37,622 nucleotides of DNA. It comes from Helochares maculicollis. Lineage: Eukaryota; Arthropoda; Insecta; Coleoptera; Hydrophilidae. The notes below the pieces were generated by a model. That model made no database searches, was not told where the DNA came from, and worked only from the letters and a program-made list of their open reading frames with translations. The stretch is from positions 1-37,622 of the forward strand of contig JAWQRO010000502.1 in NCBI GenBank assembly GCA_033557835.1. The letters run 5' to 3'. Shown in pieces: positions 1 through 11,100 of the stretch. How positions within the stretch are numbered: position 1 is the first letter of the stretch; each line of letters starts with the position of its first letter. The position numbers and the translations under genes were made by a program.

Positions 1-1006
1 TTGGTTAAAGATGCTTAATGTCCATAAATATCTAAAGTTGAGTGTAGCAGTAACTGTTCTGTATTGTTTTACAAATCGAAACTTAAATTGAAGCATATGA
101 AAGCTACTGCTAGTTCTCTTGCGATGTGATTTATTGACATGAAACTATAGTAAATACGTACAATTTATTGCCGTACCCCATGGGCATTAATAGGCCCACT
201 CTCTCGATGCATAAAATGCAATTAATTTGCACTCTACGTTTAATCTTGTTTACAACACCAACAAAACATGAAAATAAATAATTAATATTATTCATTTAAA
301 GATTTAAATGGTTCTTATTGATCTAAACGTGAATGGATAGAAATGAGTAGCTTTTAATAATTTTAATACAGAATATCTTAATTCAATTTTACAATAATTA
401 CAATCTACTGAAAATTATGGAGAACTTGCTGTAGCAACAAAAAATTGTAAATGACAACAAAAAGAGAATTTAACAAATGCCTTAAATATTAAAAAAGTAA
501 TTGTTACTAAAATACTTTTTAGTTATTTAAAATTTCTTGCAAACTTCTTGAAATATTGACTCTTGTATTCAATTTATGGCGACAATGGCTTACAGATACT
601 TGCAGTATTAACTTGTCTTTCTATTACACTGTTTATAAAGGTAGCTCATGGATAATTTATTTAAAAGCTTAAGTACCTTGAGAGGTATAATTGAAGATGA
701 CATTTAAAAATTAATGCAGTAGATACTCTTTGCCACCAAAATTTAAAGATACAACAGTGTAAATAAATTGGCTGCATAACATACAAATTTTGGCGTATTT
801 GAAACAACCATGAATTTGTACATAGCTACACATTGTAAAGGTACATTCAAATCTAACTTTTTAAACCATGTATTTTTCAAAATAGTTCCTATTACAACAT
901 AAAAAAATTAATACATGACTAAATGTAAAGAACAGCTCATTATGAACTAAGATTTTCACTAACATAAACCGATATTAACAAGCATGTTCTAATAGGAACA
1001 GAATAC
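1..1006. other. AT-rich stretch, no gene seen
   Basis: Both strands are dense in stop codons and no splice-bounded open frame or RNA gene could be recognised. It is probably an intron or upstream flank of the diacylglycerol kinase gene, whose visible exons start at 7914 and whose N-terminal exons must lie further left. Confidence 0.6.
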
Positions 1007-1996
1007 AAGGTTGTTCATAAAGTTTTCGAGTCGATGGGAAAGGGGGCGCTGCTACTAGCCTAATTTTTTTATAATGTTCATACATTCTTAATATGAACGT
1101 ATGTGAAGTTTCATTTCAATCTGTCAATTCGTTCTTTATTTATAAGCCATTTAGTATCGAAGTATCACGGTCTTTTTAAACAGTGGAAAAATCAAGTATC
1201 GTGCAGCGAATGAATTTTTATTTTTGAAATTTATTAACTCATGTTGAATGTGTATAAAGAATCTTAGCCTTCAATGAGTACAGTAAACAGAGGTTACTGA
1301 ATTGAAACATAGTCGTACAAGCCTTGAAGACGATCCAAATGAAAAACGTTCAAAAAGAGCAGCACTAGCAGAAATCGTAGAAAAACTACAGGAGATCGAA
1401 TTGGAAAATCATTGAGTGATTGAAAGAGATCTGTAAGCAATATTTTGACAGAAACGTTGGGTTTCAGAGAACTATGTGCACAATGCATGCGCTAACAATG
1501 GAACAAAAACACATTCCAATGCGGCTTTCTCGGCAACATTTAAGCGTTTTCGAAAAAATAAAGTGGATTTTATGCGTAGATTTATCACTATGGGATTTAT
1601 CACCATGATCCTGAATCAAAACAAGAGTGATATTAACCTGGATTTATGGCTCCGAAACGAGTTCGTGTCTAGAAATTGGCTAAATAGGTGTTAGCATCAG
1701 TTTTTAAGCCAGCTGAAGCAAAATATTCGTGAAGAGAGACCCGGTTTGCAGCAGAAAATCCTATACGACTTCCATCTGTTTCAAGCCCTAAAAAATCATG
1801 CCTTAAAAGCGTTTTACATCAAATTATGAAGTCATAACAGATGTGGAAGCGTATTTTGCAGCCCTTCCCGATTCTCACTTAAGGGATGGAATTCTTAAAC
1901 TGGAATCTCGTTGGAACAAGTGTATTGATGGGCAGAGGACATAACATAGCATAGTGATTTTCTTATCTAACCGCAACACTTATTGGACAACCTAGT
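1007..1996 (+). mobile_element. Shortened mariner-family transposon, dead
   Basis: Imperfect terminal inverted repeats are visible: AAGGTTGTTCATAAAG at the left (about 1007-1022) against the complement of CTTATTGGACAACCT at the right (about 1979-1993), with TA near each end. Broken frames between them read like a mariner transposase: an N-terminal block around 1181-1230, SRTSLEDDP at about 1312-1340, KVDFMRRFIT near 1560-1590, and the C-terminal block DSHLRDGILKLESRWNKC near 1870-1925. The element is about 990 bp, some 300 bp shorter than a usual mariner, and the region around the first catalytic Asp (normally DETWIHH) is rearranged. Several stops and frameshifts make it inactive. The exact ends are uncertain by a few bases. 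Confidence 0.82.
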
Positions 1997-2395
1997 ATAT
2001 ATAGCTAGATATTTTTATCAGTACAAAAATGTGCTTTGTATGTACAAAATGAAGAGATAGTGGATAATGACCTAAGTTTAATGTACAGACGTCTGAGTAG
2101 ATTGTTTCGTGTCGCAAAGAAAATCAATTTAAAATTAATAATATTCAAAAACATATGAGATTGAGTTTTGAAAGATTTTATAGCTATAGTTTCATATAAA
2201 TCATAATTCAAAACGGTTTTTTAATTGAAATAACAAAATATACATGTTAGACACAAAAACAAACCTAGCGATTACAGTACCAACCCACTACTAAAACTTT
2301 CTCATGGATATATATTTCAAATTTTTAAAACTTCCCACTCTAATATTTTGTCAATTTTTAAAACCTGCAAATAATATAAAAATTCGGAAAGATAG

Positions 2396-2533
2396 GTCGA
2401 TTTTACTTTAAAAGAGGACGCAATTCTCGACTGTTTGGGACTTTACAAAAACAATTCCTGCGTGAAGGCAGGTTCAACTCCTGAAATTTACGAAATCAGC
2501 AGCAGAGGTTCAGAACTGACAAATATATTATGA
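2396..2533 (+). other. Coding-like open stretch, unidentified
   Basis: A 45-codon open frame lies between an in-frame TAG at 2393 and a TGA at 2531, with composition more protein-like than its surroundings (for example LDCLGLYKNNSCVKAGST). It has no Met and no clear splice sites. It is followed in another frame by GVQDAIHFAASNYKLVRKL, which suggests a frameshifted relic. I do not recognise the family. It may be a fragment of an old mobile element or chance. Confidence 0.25.
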
Positions 2534-3617
2534 GGTGTTCAAGATGCCATTCATTTTGCTGCAAGCAATTATAAACTCGTCCGCAAATTATGACATAGGG
2601 AAAGTGATAGCGACCTACAGATCTACCAACAAGTTTATTTACTTACATTTATAAAAAATGCGCACACTTCAGCCAAGCAAATATTTTGATGAATGTTGCC
2701 GTTGGTCATAAAAAGATCCGACATAAAATGGATTCTTTTGTTGAAATCATCATGTACTTCATATTGATTATTTCTTTATGAGTGTAAACCATTTCGAGAG
2801 AAAACTATGATCAGTGTTAAACTGACAATAAAAGTAAACGCTGCAATGAATTAATTGAAAAATTCGTGTTGAAATGTTTGACAAAATAGTTTTGATGTAG
2901 GCATTTATGTTTGTTTTGTCAGTAAGTTAGCAGAATTTCTTCCGTTTGGCTAGACTTGCGAAGTACATTTGTAGAAATCCAATTAAATTTAATGAGAAAA
3001 ATTGTTTTAAGCTGATACACCAACGGTCACAAAATATTACATCTTCGTAAGTAAAGCAAAGGGGCTGCGCCTACAAAGACGCAAATAAACGAGAATTTGT
3101 AATAGTGAAAATATAGGTAATTTTAGTAGTAGAAAAAATCTATTTACAATAAAAAAAGATACAATCTGAAATATTTATCAGTACCGAAATCATAATCAAA
3201 ATGTTTGTAAGAAGAAAAGAATCATATAGTTATCAATGACTTGGTTTTATCATGCAGACTTCTGAGTGAATTAATAGAAATAAATTGACTATGAAAGACT
3301 TTCTAGTTTCGTATAAATTATAATACGAAATTGAAGCGCCAGCTTTTGGACTGTTTTAAATATATTTTTTAAGCAAAATGTAAAGCATTTCCCAATACAT
3401 TTTAGCCACAAAAATAGAGCAATAGTAAACTAATTTTATTTATTTAACAAAACTCGACTTTATTTACATTTTCTGATTCGCTAATTTTAAAGTTTTATTT
3501 GCGGAAAGTGTATAAGTTTAAAATAGACTGAAACAATAGGATATTAGAGGTTTTTTTTAGAATAATGTTTAAGTAGATCGGTTTTCTGACGTAAATGTAT
3601 CTTGCGGTTTATAAAAC

Positions 3618-3692
3618 ATGAGTGCTTCGGCTACCAAAGCTGCGAACCCCGATACCCTGACGTTCCTCACTGATTTGAAGGCTGAAAGATGA
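3618..3692 (+). CDS. Possible micro-ORF of 24 codons in a GC-richer island
   Basis: ATG at 3618 opens 24 codons ending in TGA at 3690. The peptide begins MSASATKAANPDTL and ends TDLKAER. The stretch is clearly richer in G and C than the several hundred bases on each side, and all 24 codons are typical coding ones, but no homologue is recognised. It could be a small ORF, the remnant of a retrocopied exon, or chance. Only the open frame and the composition are observed. Confidence 0.2.
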   Translation: MSASATKAANPDTLTFLTDLKAER

Positions 3693-4683
3693 TTTTAAAC
3701 TGAATATAATGTTACCTAAAGATTATTTACTTATCTATTGCCTAAGGTTTTTTTCAAAGCTGCTACACACTTAAAACATTCAACCTTATTATTGAAACGA
3801 AAATAGTTCAATGTTAGAAACTTCGACTTAGAGATACTTGAAATAAATCTTATTTAGTTCAAGATAGAACAGTTTTAGACGCCTCGAGTTATAAATTAGT
3901 GTATTTTTCTAATATTAGAATTAATTGAACGTCAATTTGGAATTCATTGGGATATGTATTAAGCGTGCTTATCTTTTGTTGAATAAAGGCATAGCACTGT
4001 TAGATATTTTAACAAATTTCTTGCCATCTGGATAATGGATATTTTTATTAAATGTGCTACAATAAACAACTTGTCAAACTATAATTTTCTTATACTTTTT
4101 AAAAATCAAACTATAGTTATGTGATGTAATGTGTAACCAACCTCCATACATCGTCTGCCCCGAATACCATATTAAGATGTTAATAGGCACTGCATCATCA
4201 AGATGTTTCATTACTCCTGAATTAACTGAAAAATACTACAAAAATTATAGAAGACACCTTAATCGTAACAAGTATCTTCGAAAGCTCTACACATAAGCGC
4301 AGTACTGCTATGCTAGCCTTAAAGATATTTAAATTACCAAATACAAAAGGGTATTTTTTTTTAAATTCAACAAAAACGGATTACTCGAAATTGACAATTT
4401 CATGAAAATTTCATAAAAATCCTAAAACAAAGATCAAGTTACCAAGAAAATAAGAAACTCGACTTCAACATGATCAATCCAATACATATAACCTGAAGAC
4501 TAAATCTACCAAAATTTAGAATTGGCCACCTAATCCCAGGAAAAAACATGGACTTGTAACTACTTAAAGAAAAATATTCGGAGATTAATCGGTTGAGCAA
4601 CGAATAAGTAACACTAGATCATAAAGACCCAACATATTATCAAAAGGATAAAAGCTTACAAGTTCAACGGAAATATATACATG

Positions 4684-6055
4684 AATTTTCAGAGTTTAGA
4701 GAAATACGTGTACCAATTGCAAAATGAGCTGAAAGGGTTACAAACTGAGAGGGTTACAAACTGAAAGCTGAAATGAAAATTTCGAAATTCTTAAATACAG
4801 TTCAACATTAATGGAGGATCTTTTTCTTTGGAAAGCCAAATAAAAGCTTTAAGAGAGAACTGTGTTATAAAAGAGTCCAAAATTAGTTCTCTAAGGCTAC
4901 ACTGCCATGAACTTAAAGCCCTTATGGGTAAAATTAAAAGTAAACCAGCTGACTATTTAGATTTAGATAGATTAGTAAGTGATTTGCAAGCAGAATTCAA
5001 TAGAATTTAGTAATTGTGTGAAGATCTTGGACAAAAGATTATTGGTGTGCAACAGACGAAAGCTAGTAAACAAACTTACTAGTGAAATACATGAAACGTA
5101 ATAATGAATTAGACAAATTAAATATGAAAATCAATGGCTTTGAAATGTCGTATCAAAAAAATTCAAAAATGTTACAGTTACAAAATGAAAAATTTCACTA
5201 TTGGGAACTTAAGGTTACTGCTCTTAAAAATTAGTTAACAAGCTCTACTGAAAAATATACGACTACGATCTTTGAATCTGCATGTTTACAAAAAAATAAA
5301 TATACATTCTAAAGGCCCAATTGAATATTGTTTATCCGATTTAAAACGTACAATTTTAGGCAAAAGTAGTTTGAATTTTACCTTTAAATATGATATATTT
5401 ATGAAAATAATTGGGAAATTAAAGAAAAGTACGGTGCATGATATAATTGATGCCAAAAACTTAAATATCAAAATAGATACATAACAGAATTAGAGCAGAG
5501 GTTGCAACATCCAAAGATAACACAATATCATTGAAAAAAGTAATTTGTTTAGTGCACATTTGAAATTTGCTTAAACTATTGAAACTTTATACATAAATAT
5601 CAGCATTTATGAGTGAAAAGTCAATGGCTTAAAATATTTAAGAACGGGAAAAAATATAACTGGGAAAGAACCTTCGAAGACTGTGAATCCATGCAGTTGA
5701 AATGCATCCAGTTAAAAATGGAAATAATTAAATCGAAAGATGTTAGAATACAAGAGCCTTGTAAACGGCTTAAAAACAGAAAATTATGCATTATAAGAAG
5801 TGAATGCAAGCAAGTAGAAAGTTCAAACTGACGAGTTTATTTTTAAGAAGGACAAGAAGAGCCAAAAACTAAAATTGTTAACCAATTGGAAAGCAACAAA
5901 GAACAATTAAAATTAGAAATTGCTATCAAAAATGAAAAAAACCTAATGCTCTCAAACAGATCCTAGACGAGATAGAAACTGAAAAAATGGAAACTGAAGA
6001 CAGATTAGGTTTATCTAAGAAAAATTTGTTGGTATTCTCATGGATAATATCGGAA
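4684..6055 (+). pseudogene. Decayed coiled-coil protein remnant
   Basis: Consecutive broken frames on the plus strand all read as charged, leucine-rich helical sequence of coiled-coil type: QSLEKYVYQLQNELKGLQ near 4690, a 60-codon open frame at 4828-5010 containing ESQIKALRENCVIKES and LDRLVSDLQAEFNRI, NNELDKLNMKINGFEMS near 5100-5150, and EQLKLEIAIKNEKN near 5905. Stops and frame changes separate them, and no splice sites explain the breaks. This fits a retrocopy or degraded gene of a centrosomal or cytoskeletal coiled-coil protein, but the parent family is not identified. AT-rich, Lys-rich noise could mimic part of it. Confidence 0.4.
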
Positions 6056-6352
6056 GACCCCCAAAAGAATTGTAGTAGTGATATTAGCATGACTGTAACA
6101 TTAAATCTTATTTAAAAATATAAACCCTCTTGAAAATAAAATTACAAATAAAATTAATTTTTAAAAGGGCATGTTAACACCCGGAAAGATTGACTTACTA
6201 TCTGGCAAGGACTCCATATTACAAATTTAAGAAATTGAAAGCACTTGATAATAAAATTATTTCAACCGCCAAACAGGTAACTGACAATTTTTGTACCGTC
6301 GTTAGAAAAGATTTCAAGTAATTTTTACCAAAGACAATGTAAAATACTTTTA

Positions 6353-6374
6353 CCAGGTGCGTAAGTTTAAAATG
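6353..6374 (+). repeat. Left terminal inverted repeat of the mariner
   Basis: It reads CCAGGTGCGTAAGTTTAAAA then TG, and pairs with 7612-7633 with only two mismatches. TA lies directly outside. Confidence 0.9.
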
Positions 6375-7611
6375 TTTTTTTTTTTCATGAAAAATACGCA
6401 ATTATTTAAGTACGATAGTAAAATATTTTTTAATGATTGGCCCTCTCCTTTTACACATTTTATCCATCTCTCGGACAATTTATGGATACCAGTCCCCAAG
6501 AAAGCTTCAACGGTCATTGATATCCATTCATTGAGCCATTTTTGTACATCCTCGAAAGTCTTGAAATGTTGCTCAGCCAATACGTGTCCCATCGATGAGA
6601 AGAGGTGATAATCAGAAGGCGCCAGGTCTGGTAAATACGGCGGGTGGGGTAGGATTCCCAATCAAGCGAAAATCGTTTGGTTGACCACTTTGGCTGAATA
6701 TGCAGCAACGTTGTCATACTGCAGAATGACTTTGCCGTGTCTTCGAGCCCATTCTAGGTGTTTTTCTATCAATGCGTGGTTTAAATTGATCATTTGTTGT
6801 CGTTAGCGGACGGTTTTAACTGTTTCGCCGGGTTTGAGAAGCTCGCAGTATACTACTCCCTTCTGATACCACCACACACACATTATCGTCTTCCTCCCAA
6901 AATGATCCGATTTTGTACTCGATGTTGATGGTTGTCCTTGATTGGCGTTACCCACGACTTCTTACGTTTGGGATTCTCAAACTATATTAATTTTTCATTG
7001 TCAATTACAACTCAATGCAAAACAATCCTTTCATTTGTGGCTTAACTGCAGGATTTCGCACAGATTTTAGTCTTTCCATCTGTTTCGTTCATTTTGTGTG
7101 GAACCCATTTTCCAACCTTTTGAATCTTTCCCATGGCTCTCAGGTGATCGAAAATGGCTTGCCAAGTGACATTCAACTGCTCCGCCATCAATTGTTGTAT
7201 TTGTGTATCGTCTTTGTCCAATATTGCTTGTAATTCATCGTCTTCAAACTTTTTTGTTAATTTTCACATTCTTTGTCAATAACATTGAGATCACCAATTT
7301 TGAAACGTTGATACCAGAGTTCACAGGTCTTGACAGTTCGAGTAAGATCGCCGTAAGTCTCTACAAGAATTCGATGACTTTCCGATGCATCTTTCTTTTG
7401 ATTGAACAAGAAAATCATTACATGCCGCAAATGCTCTTTACTTGGTTCAAAATTCGACATGTTTAACATGAAAAAGAAGTATGCTACTAACTCGTAAACA
7501 ACTAAACGACTATGACGCTCTGCAGTGACCAGTCTTACCAAAATAAAGGCGCTTTGGGTACCAAAGGTTACTTCAATAGATTTCATGCGCCATCTCTTGA
7601 CAACAAAACGA

Positions 7612-7633
7612 CATTTTAAACTTGCGCACCTGA
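7612..7633 (-). repeat. Right terminal inverted repeat of the mariner
   Basis: On the minus strand it reads TCAGGTGCGCAAGTTTAAAA then TG, matching the left end. TA follows at 7634. Confidence 0.9.
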
Positions 7634-7913
7634 TAGTTATTCCACAATACTTTAAGCGCAGAATTAGAGAAACCATGATTGACAAACCATTGACAAGCAA
7701 AAGTTAAGATACTGTATTATCTTCTAATTAATATCACTACTCATACTGATAATATCCAAAGTAAATATCAAAAAATTATATAGTACTCAAAATTAATTAA
7801 CAATGTGAAAAAGTATGGTAATGCTGATTGCGTACTTAAATCTTAATTCCTATTTTTGTCTATAAAGGTGTATTGTATTTTTCCTCCACTAAAAATCTGT
7901 TTGTTTTCTGCAG

Positions 7914-8107
7914 GGACCGTGACAACGACAGGGGTGAAGTACGTGTGTACCCCGGTAAATTGCAAGTATCTCAGGCATTCTGCACCATGCCTGTGGATTC
8001 TAGCACATCAGTTGCGGATCTTATTCGTGAAGCTCTGCTTCGATTTGGTTTAGTAGACATTGAATGCGAAGACTATCGATGTAGTGAAGTTTTGCTAGAT
8101 AGAGGAG
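7914..8107 (+). CDS. Kinase exon with Ras-associating domain
   Basis: The acceptor TTTTCTGCAG ends at 7913 and the donor GTAAG starts at 8108. It encodes GEVRVYPGKLQVSQAF through VDSSTSVADLIREALLRFGL, a ubiquitin-fold RA domain as found before the theta kinase core. It enters with the last base of a codon and leaves one base over. It is the most upstream kinase exon I can place. Confidence 0.9.
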
Positions 8108-11100
8108 GTAAGATTGCTATTTTCATCCGTCCATCTTTAATACCATAATATATTTTTATATATTTCTTTTAACAGCAGTGACCGAACGAGTACTCTCATG
8201 GAATGAACGACCATGGGAAATTATGAAACAATTAGGTAGAGATAGTATTAGACAAATGGAGCTCATGCGGTTCTATCTGCAATTGAAACAGGACCCCCAT
8301 GGACCAAACCTAGCTTTGTTTGTAGGAAATTTACCACCGAATTTGTCAGAACGCAATTATGAAAATATCTTAACTGATTTTCTTGGAAAAGGTACGCTTT
8401 ACCAGATTTTATTGAATTCACTGTTTACTATATCTACAGTAGCTTCTCTAATACATGCATTGTGTTATTATACGTACAACGATCATGTTTACTACTTTCT
8501 ATATCTGTTCTTGTATTTGACTGAGGAGATTTTGCATTTTCAGAAAATAAATTTTCAAAAATTGGACCAATTTACTACGAATACGGCTCCATGGTCATCA
8601 CTTATGAAGATTCTGACAAAGCTGTAAGAGCACTCTACACTCTCAGAGAATCCAGGTTTGAAGACAAAGATTTGTTAGGTATGTTGTCATTGCTTTTTTG
8701 TTTCGTAAAAGTGCTAACAAGCCATTGCTTTGGTATTAGTGATGCTGCTACCAAATATAGAACCATCAATGGTCCCTGCGGGAGTGCAACCACTACTCGT
8801 TTTCGTCAACGTAAAATCAGGAGGCTGTCAAGGGCTCGAGTTGATATCAAGTTTTCGAAAACTGTTGAACCCATACCAAGTGTTTGATCTTGACAACGGA
8901 GGACCTTTACCCGGCTTATATGTGTTTAGGAACATTCAAAATTACAAGATTTTAGTGTGTGGTGGTGATGGCACAATCGGATGGGTGCTGCAATGTCTTG
9001 ACAATGTTGGTCAAGATTCTCAGTGTTCATCTCCGGCTTGTGCAATAGTACCATTGGGAACAGGTATGTAATGATTAATCTTGTCGTGTTCGTAATATAA
9101 GCACTATATCTACTAATTATTACGGATAAATAAATCTAAGTATCAGATGCACCGTCAATAGAACAAAGTCTATAAATAAAAGCCCAAATTATTATCGAGG
9201 GATTAAATACATTGTATACACAACAAACAAAAACGCCACAAAATTTTCAGCCGCCTCAAGAATCATAAATATTGCCAAATGTTACTAACTTGCTATTATG
9301 GTAATTACAAGAATTATTTGCCAGATATTAGTGATAGTAATTGCAAAATAATAACATTTGCCAAATTCTTTAATACGCATTTTTTCTTGACTTGTATGCG
9401 GTTTTTAGGGAACGATTTAGCCAGGGTATTGCGTTGGGGTCCGGGCTACACAGGTGGAGAGGACCCCTTGAATCTGTTGAGGGACGTGATAGACGCCGAG
9501 GAAATACGTTTGGATAGGTGGACAGTAGTGTTTCATCCTGAGGATAAACCGGATGATAATCCAGCCAAACAGGTCAACTCCACTGGTAAGAAGAGGCAAA
9601 AACTGTCCAAAATGAAAGTGACCAATGAACAAATTAGAAAAACAGGTCAATCATATGTGTATGTCGATGTTGTTTTGCTGTAATTGAACTAACAGGAAGA
9701 CATGCTACGACGTTATTGCCTGCTGGACTTTAGCGTAGGTTTCTTCACCTACTTTTTTTGAAAGCAGGACATCGTCGCTTTTCCAAAGTTTGCATTTTTT
9801 ATAGTTTGGTTTTGTTTTTGAATTTGGTTTTTAATAGGGTAGGTGACTTTGGTTTCTTGTTGGTTTGGTTGAGTTTGATATTTTGTTCTTCCTTTTTATA
9901 GTTGAATTTGCGCAAGCAATCTGCATCTAATATGGCAATTAAAAACTAAAAGCTAATAATTATTAATACGAACTTTTCGAGTTTGCAGTTTTCTTTTCGA
10001 AATCCAGGATTCATATGGTTCAATTTTGAGTAAATTTAAATAAAGTGCATGTGATTATTTTATATAATTATTTTTATGCTTCTCTTCTATTGAGTTTCTC
10101 TCCCCCTATCTTTTGACATGCCAAAAAGTTCAGCAGTACAATATTATTGTTACTTTGGAAATTTGCATTATTTACCTTTCGCAAAACTTGGTTGATTCAT
10201 TGTAATGTTATATACAAAAGGATACCTATTATTTTGTTTGATTTTAACGAGCACATTTTTATTATTGATTTGAGGCCAAACTCTGAACCAATACAAAAAC
10301 GCGAAACACAAATTGCGGCATGATGACAAAATGCGGAATGATGAGAAAATGCGAATTAAAGCGACTTGAAAATGAAATGCGAAATATACACAAAACGAAA
10401 TAAAGGAATGGGAACGAAAGAATGCGAAATTAATGTAAGAATGCGAAATAAGCAAAAGCATGCGTAAAAACCTGAAGCATGTATTGGCTCACAAATCAAT
10501 AATAAAATTGCAGTCCATGTTTATGGTGAAATGTAAGGATAATTTAATTTTAAATTATTCAAGGAATAAATTTTAATTTTCGTTATTATTTGTTTGAGCC
10601 ATTATTTAAACTTGTTCTAGGATCAAGGTATTTATGCATGGCTTTTTATGAGATATTTTATATTATTAGTATGTAGCAATCTATATTTTACGGCAAAACA
10701 ACATTATTTTGTACATAGTCCTGGACCATATGTTGAAAGTATTATCAAAATTAATTCAAATGAACCTAGTGCTTTCTCAAAAAGTAGGTTGTATTTATTT
10801 TAAGTTTGAAACTGGAATCACTTTATTAAGTCGAACGAAAAGATAGCTAAGTGCACATGGCTTAGCTATTAGTATTACTGCTTTAAACACGAAATTTTGC
10901 ACATTTTATTCGATTTCGCTGAAGAAAATTGGCACAATTTCATTTTAATTGCCTTTTTGTATAATCAATGCTTTGTTTGAAACTAAAATTTAGAAATAAT
11001 ACAAGAGTATGGATAAAATTGTAGTGTGTTGTTTTATAAATTAGTGAAGTATAGGCATTTGCTTTTTTCATAGCATAAATTTTGTTTTTGCATATAAAAT

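Larger units (their letters stand above)
1997..4683. other. AT-rich stretch, mostly featureless
   Basis: No gene with convincing splice structure is seen. Two small exceptions are listed separately: a coding-like open stretch at 2396-2533 and a GC-richer micro-ORF at 3618-3692. The rest is stop-rich DNA, likely intronic or intergenic. Confidence 0.5.
6353..7633 (-). mobile_element. Full-length mariner transposon with terminal repeats, transposase broken
   Basis: A 1281-bp element is bounded by near-perfect inverted repeats and a TA duplication at 6351-6352 and 7634-7635, the classic mariner signature. On the minus strand the transposase would start at the ATG ending at 7460 (MSNFEPSKEHLRHV, then FNQKKDASESHR), followed by the helix-turn-helix region. 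All three catalytic Asp positions can still be placed: VIDNEK near 6990, LQYDN near 6720, and LAPSDYHLF near 6620. There are 33 codons between the last two by my count, one short of the family's 34. In-frame stops (one between the second and third Asp, one after VIDNEKLI) and at least one frameshift make it inactive. It sits upstream of the first visible kinase exon, presumably in an intron. Confidence 0.93.

Noticed and set aside
2469..2483. T-arm-like CAGGTTCAACTCCTG suggesting a tRNA
   Set aside because: No matching acceptor stem, D arm or anticodon arm can be folded around it.
8392..8627. Open frame running past the kinase donor at 8391
   Set aside because: The extension is not protein-like and a good GT-AG intron (8392-8543) restores the family sequence.
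10168..10461. 97-codon minus-strand open frame
   Set aside because: Produced by the ATGCGAAA simple repeat; Phe/Ser-rich, with no domain.
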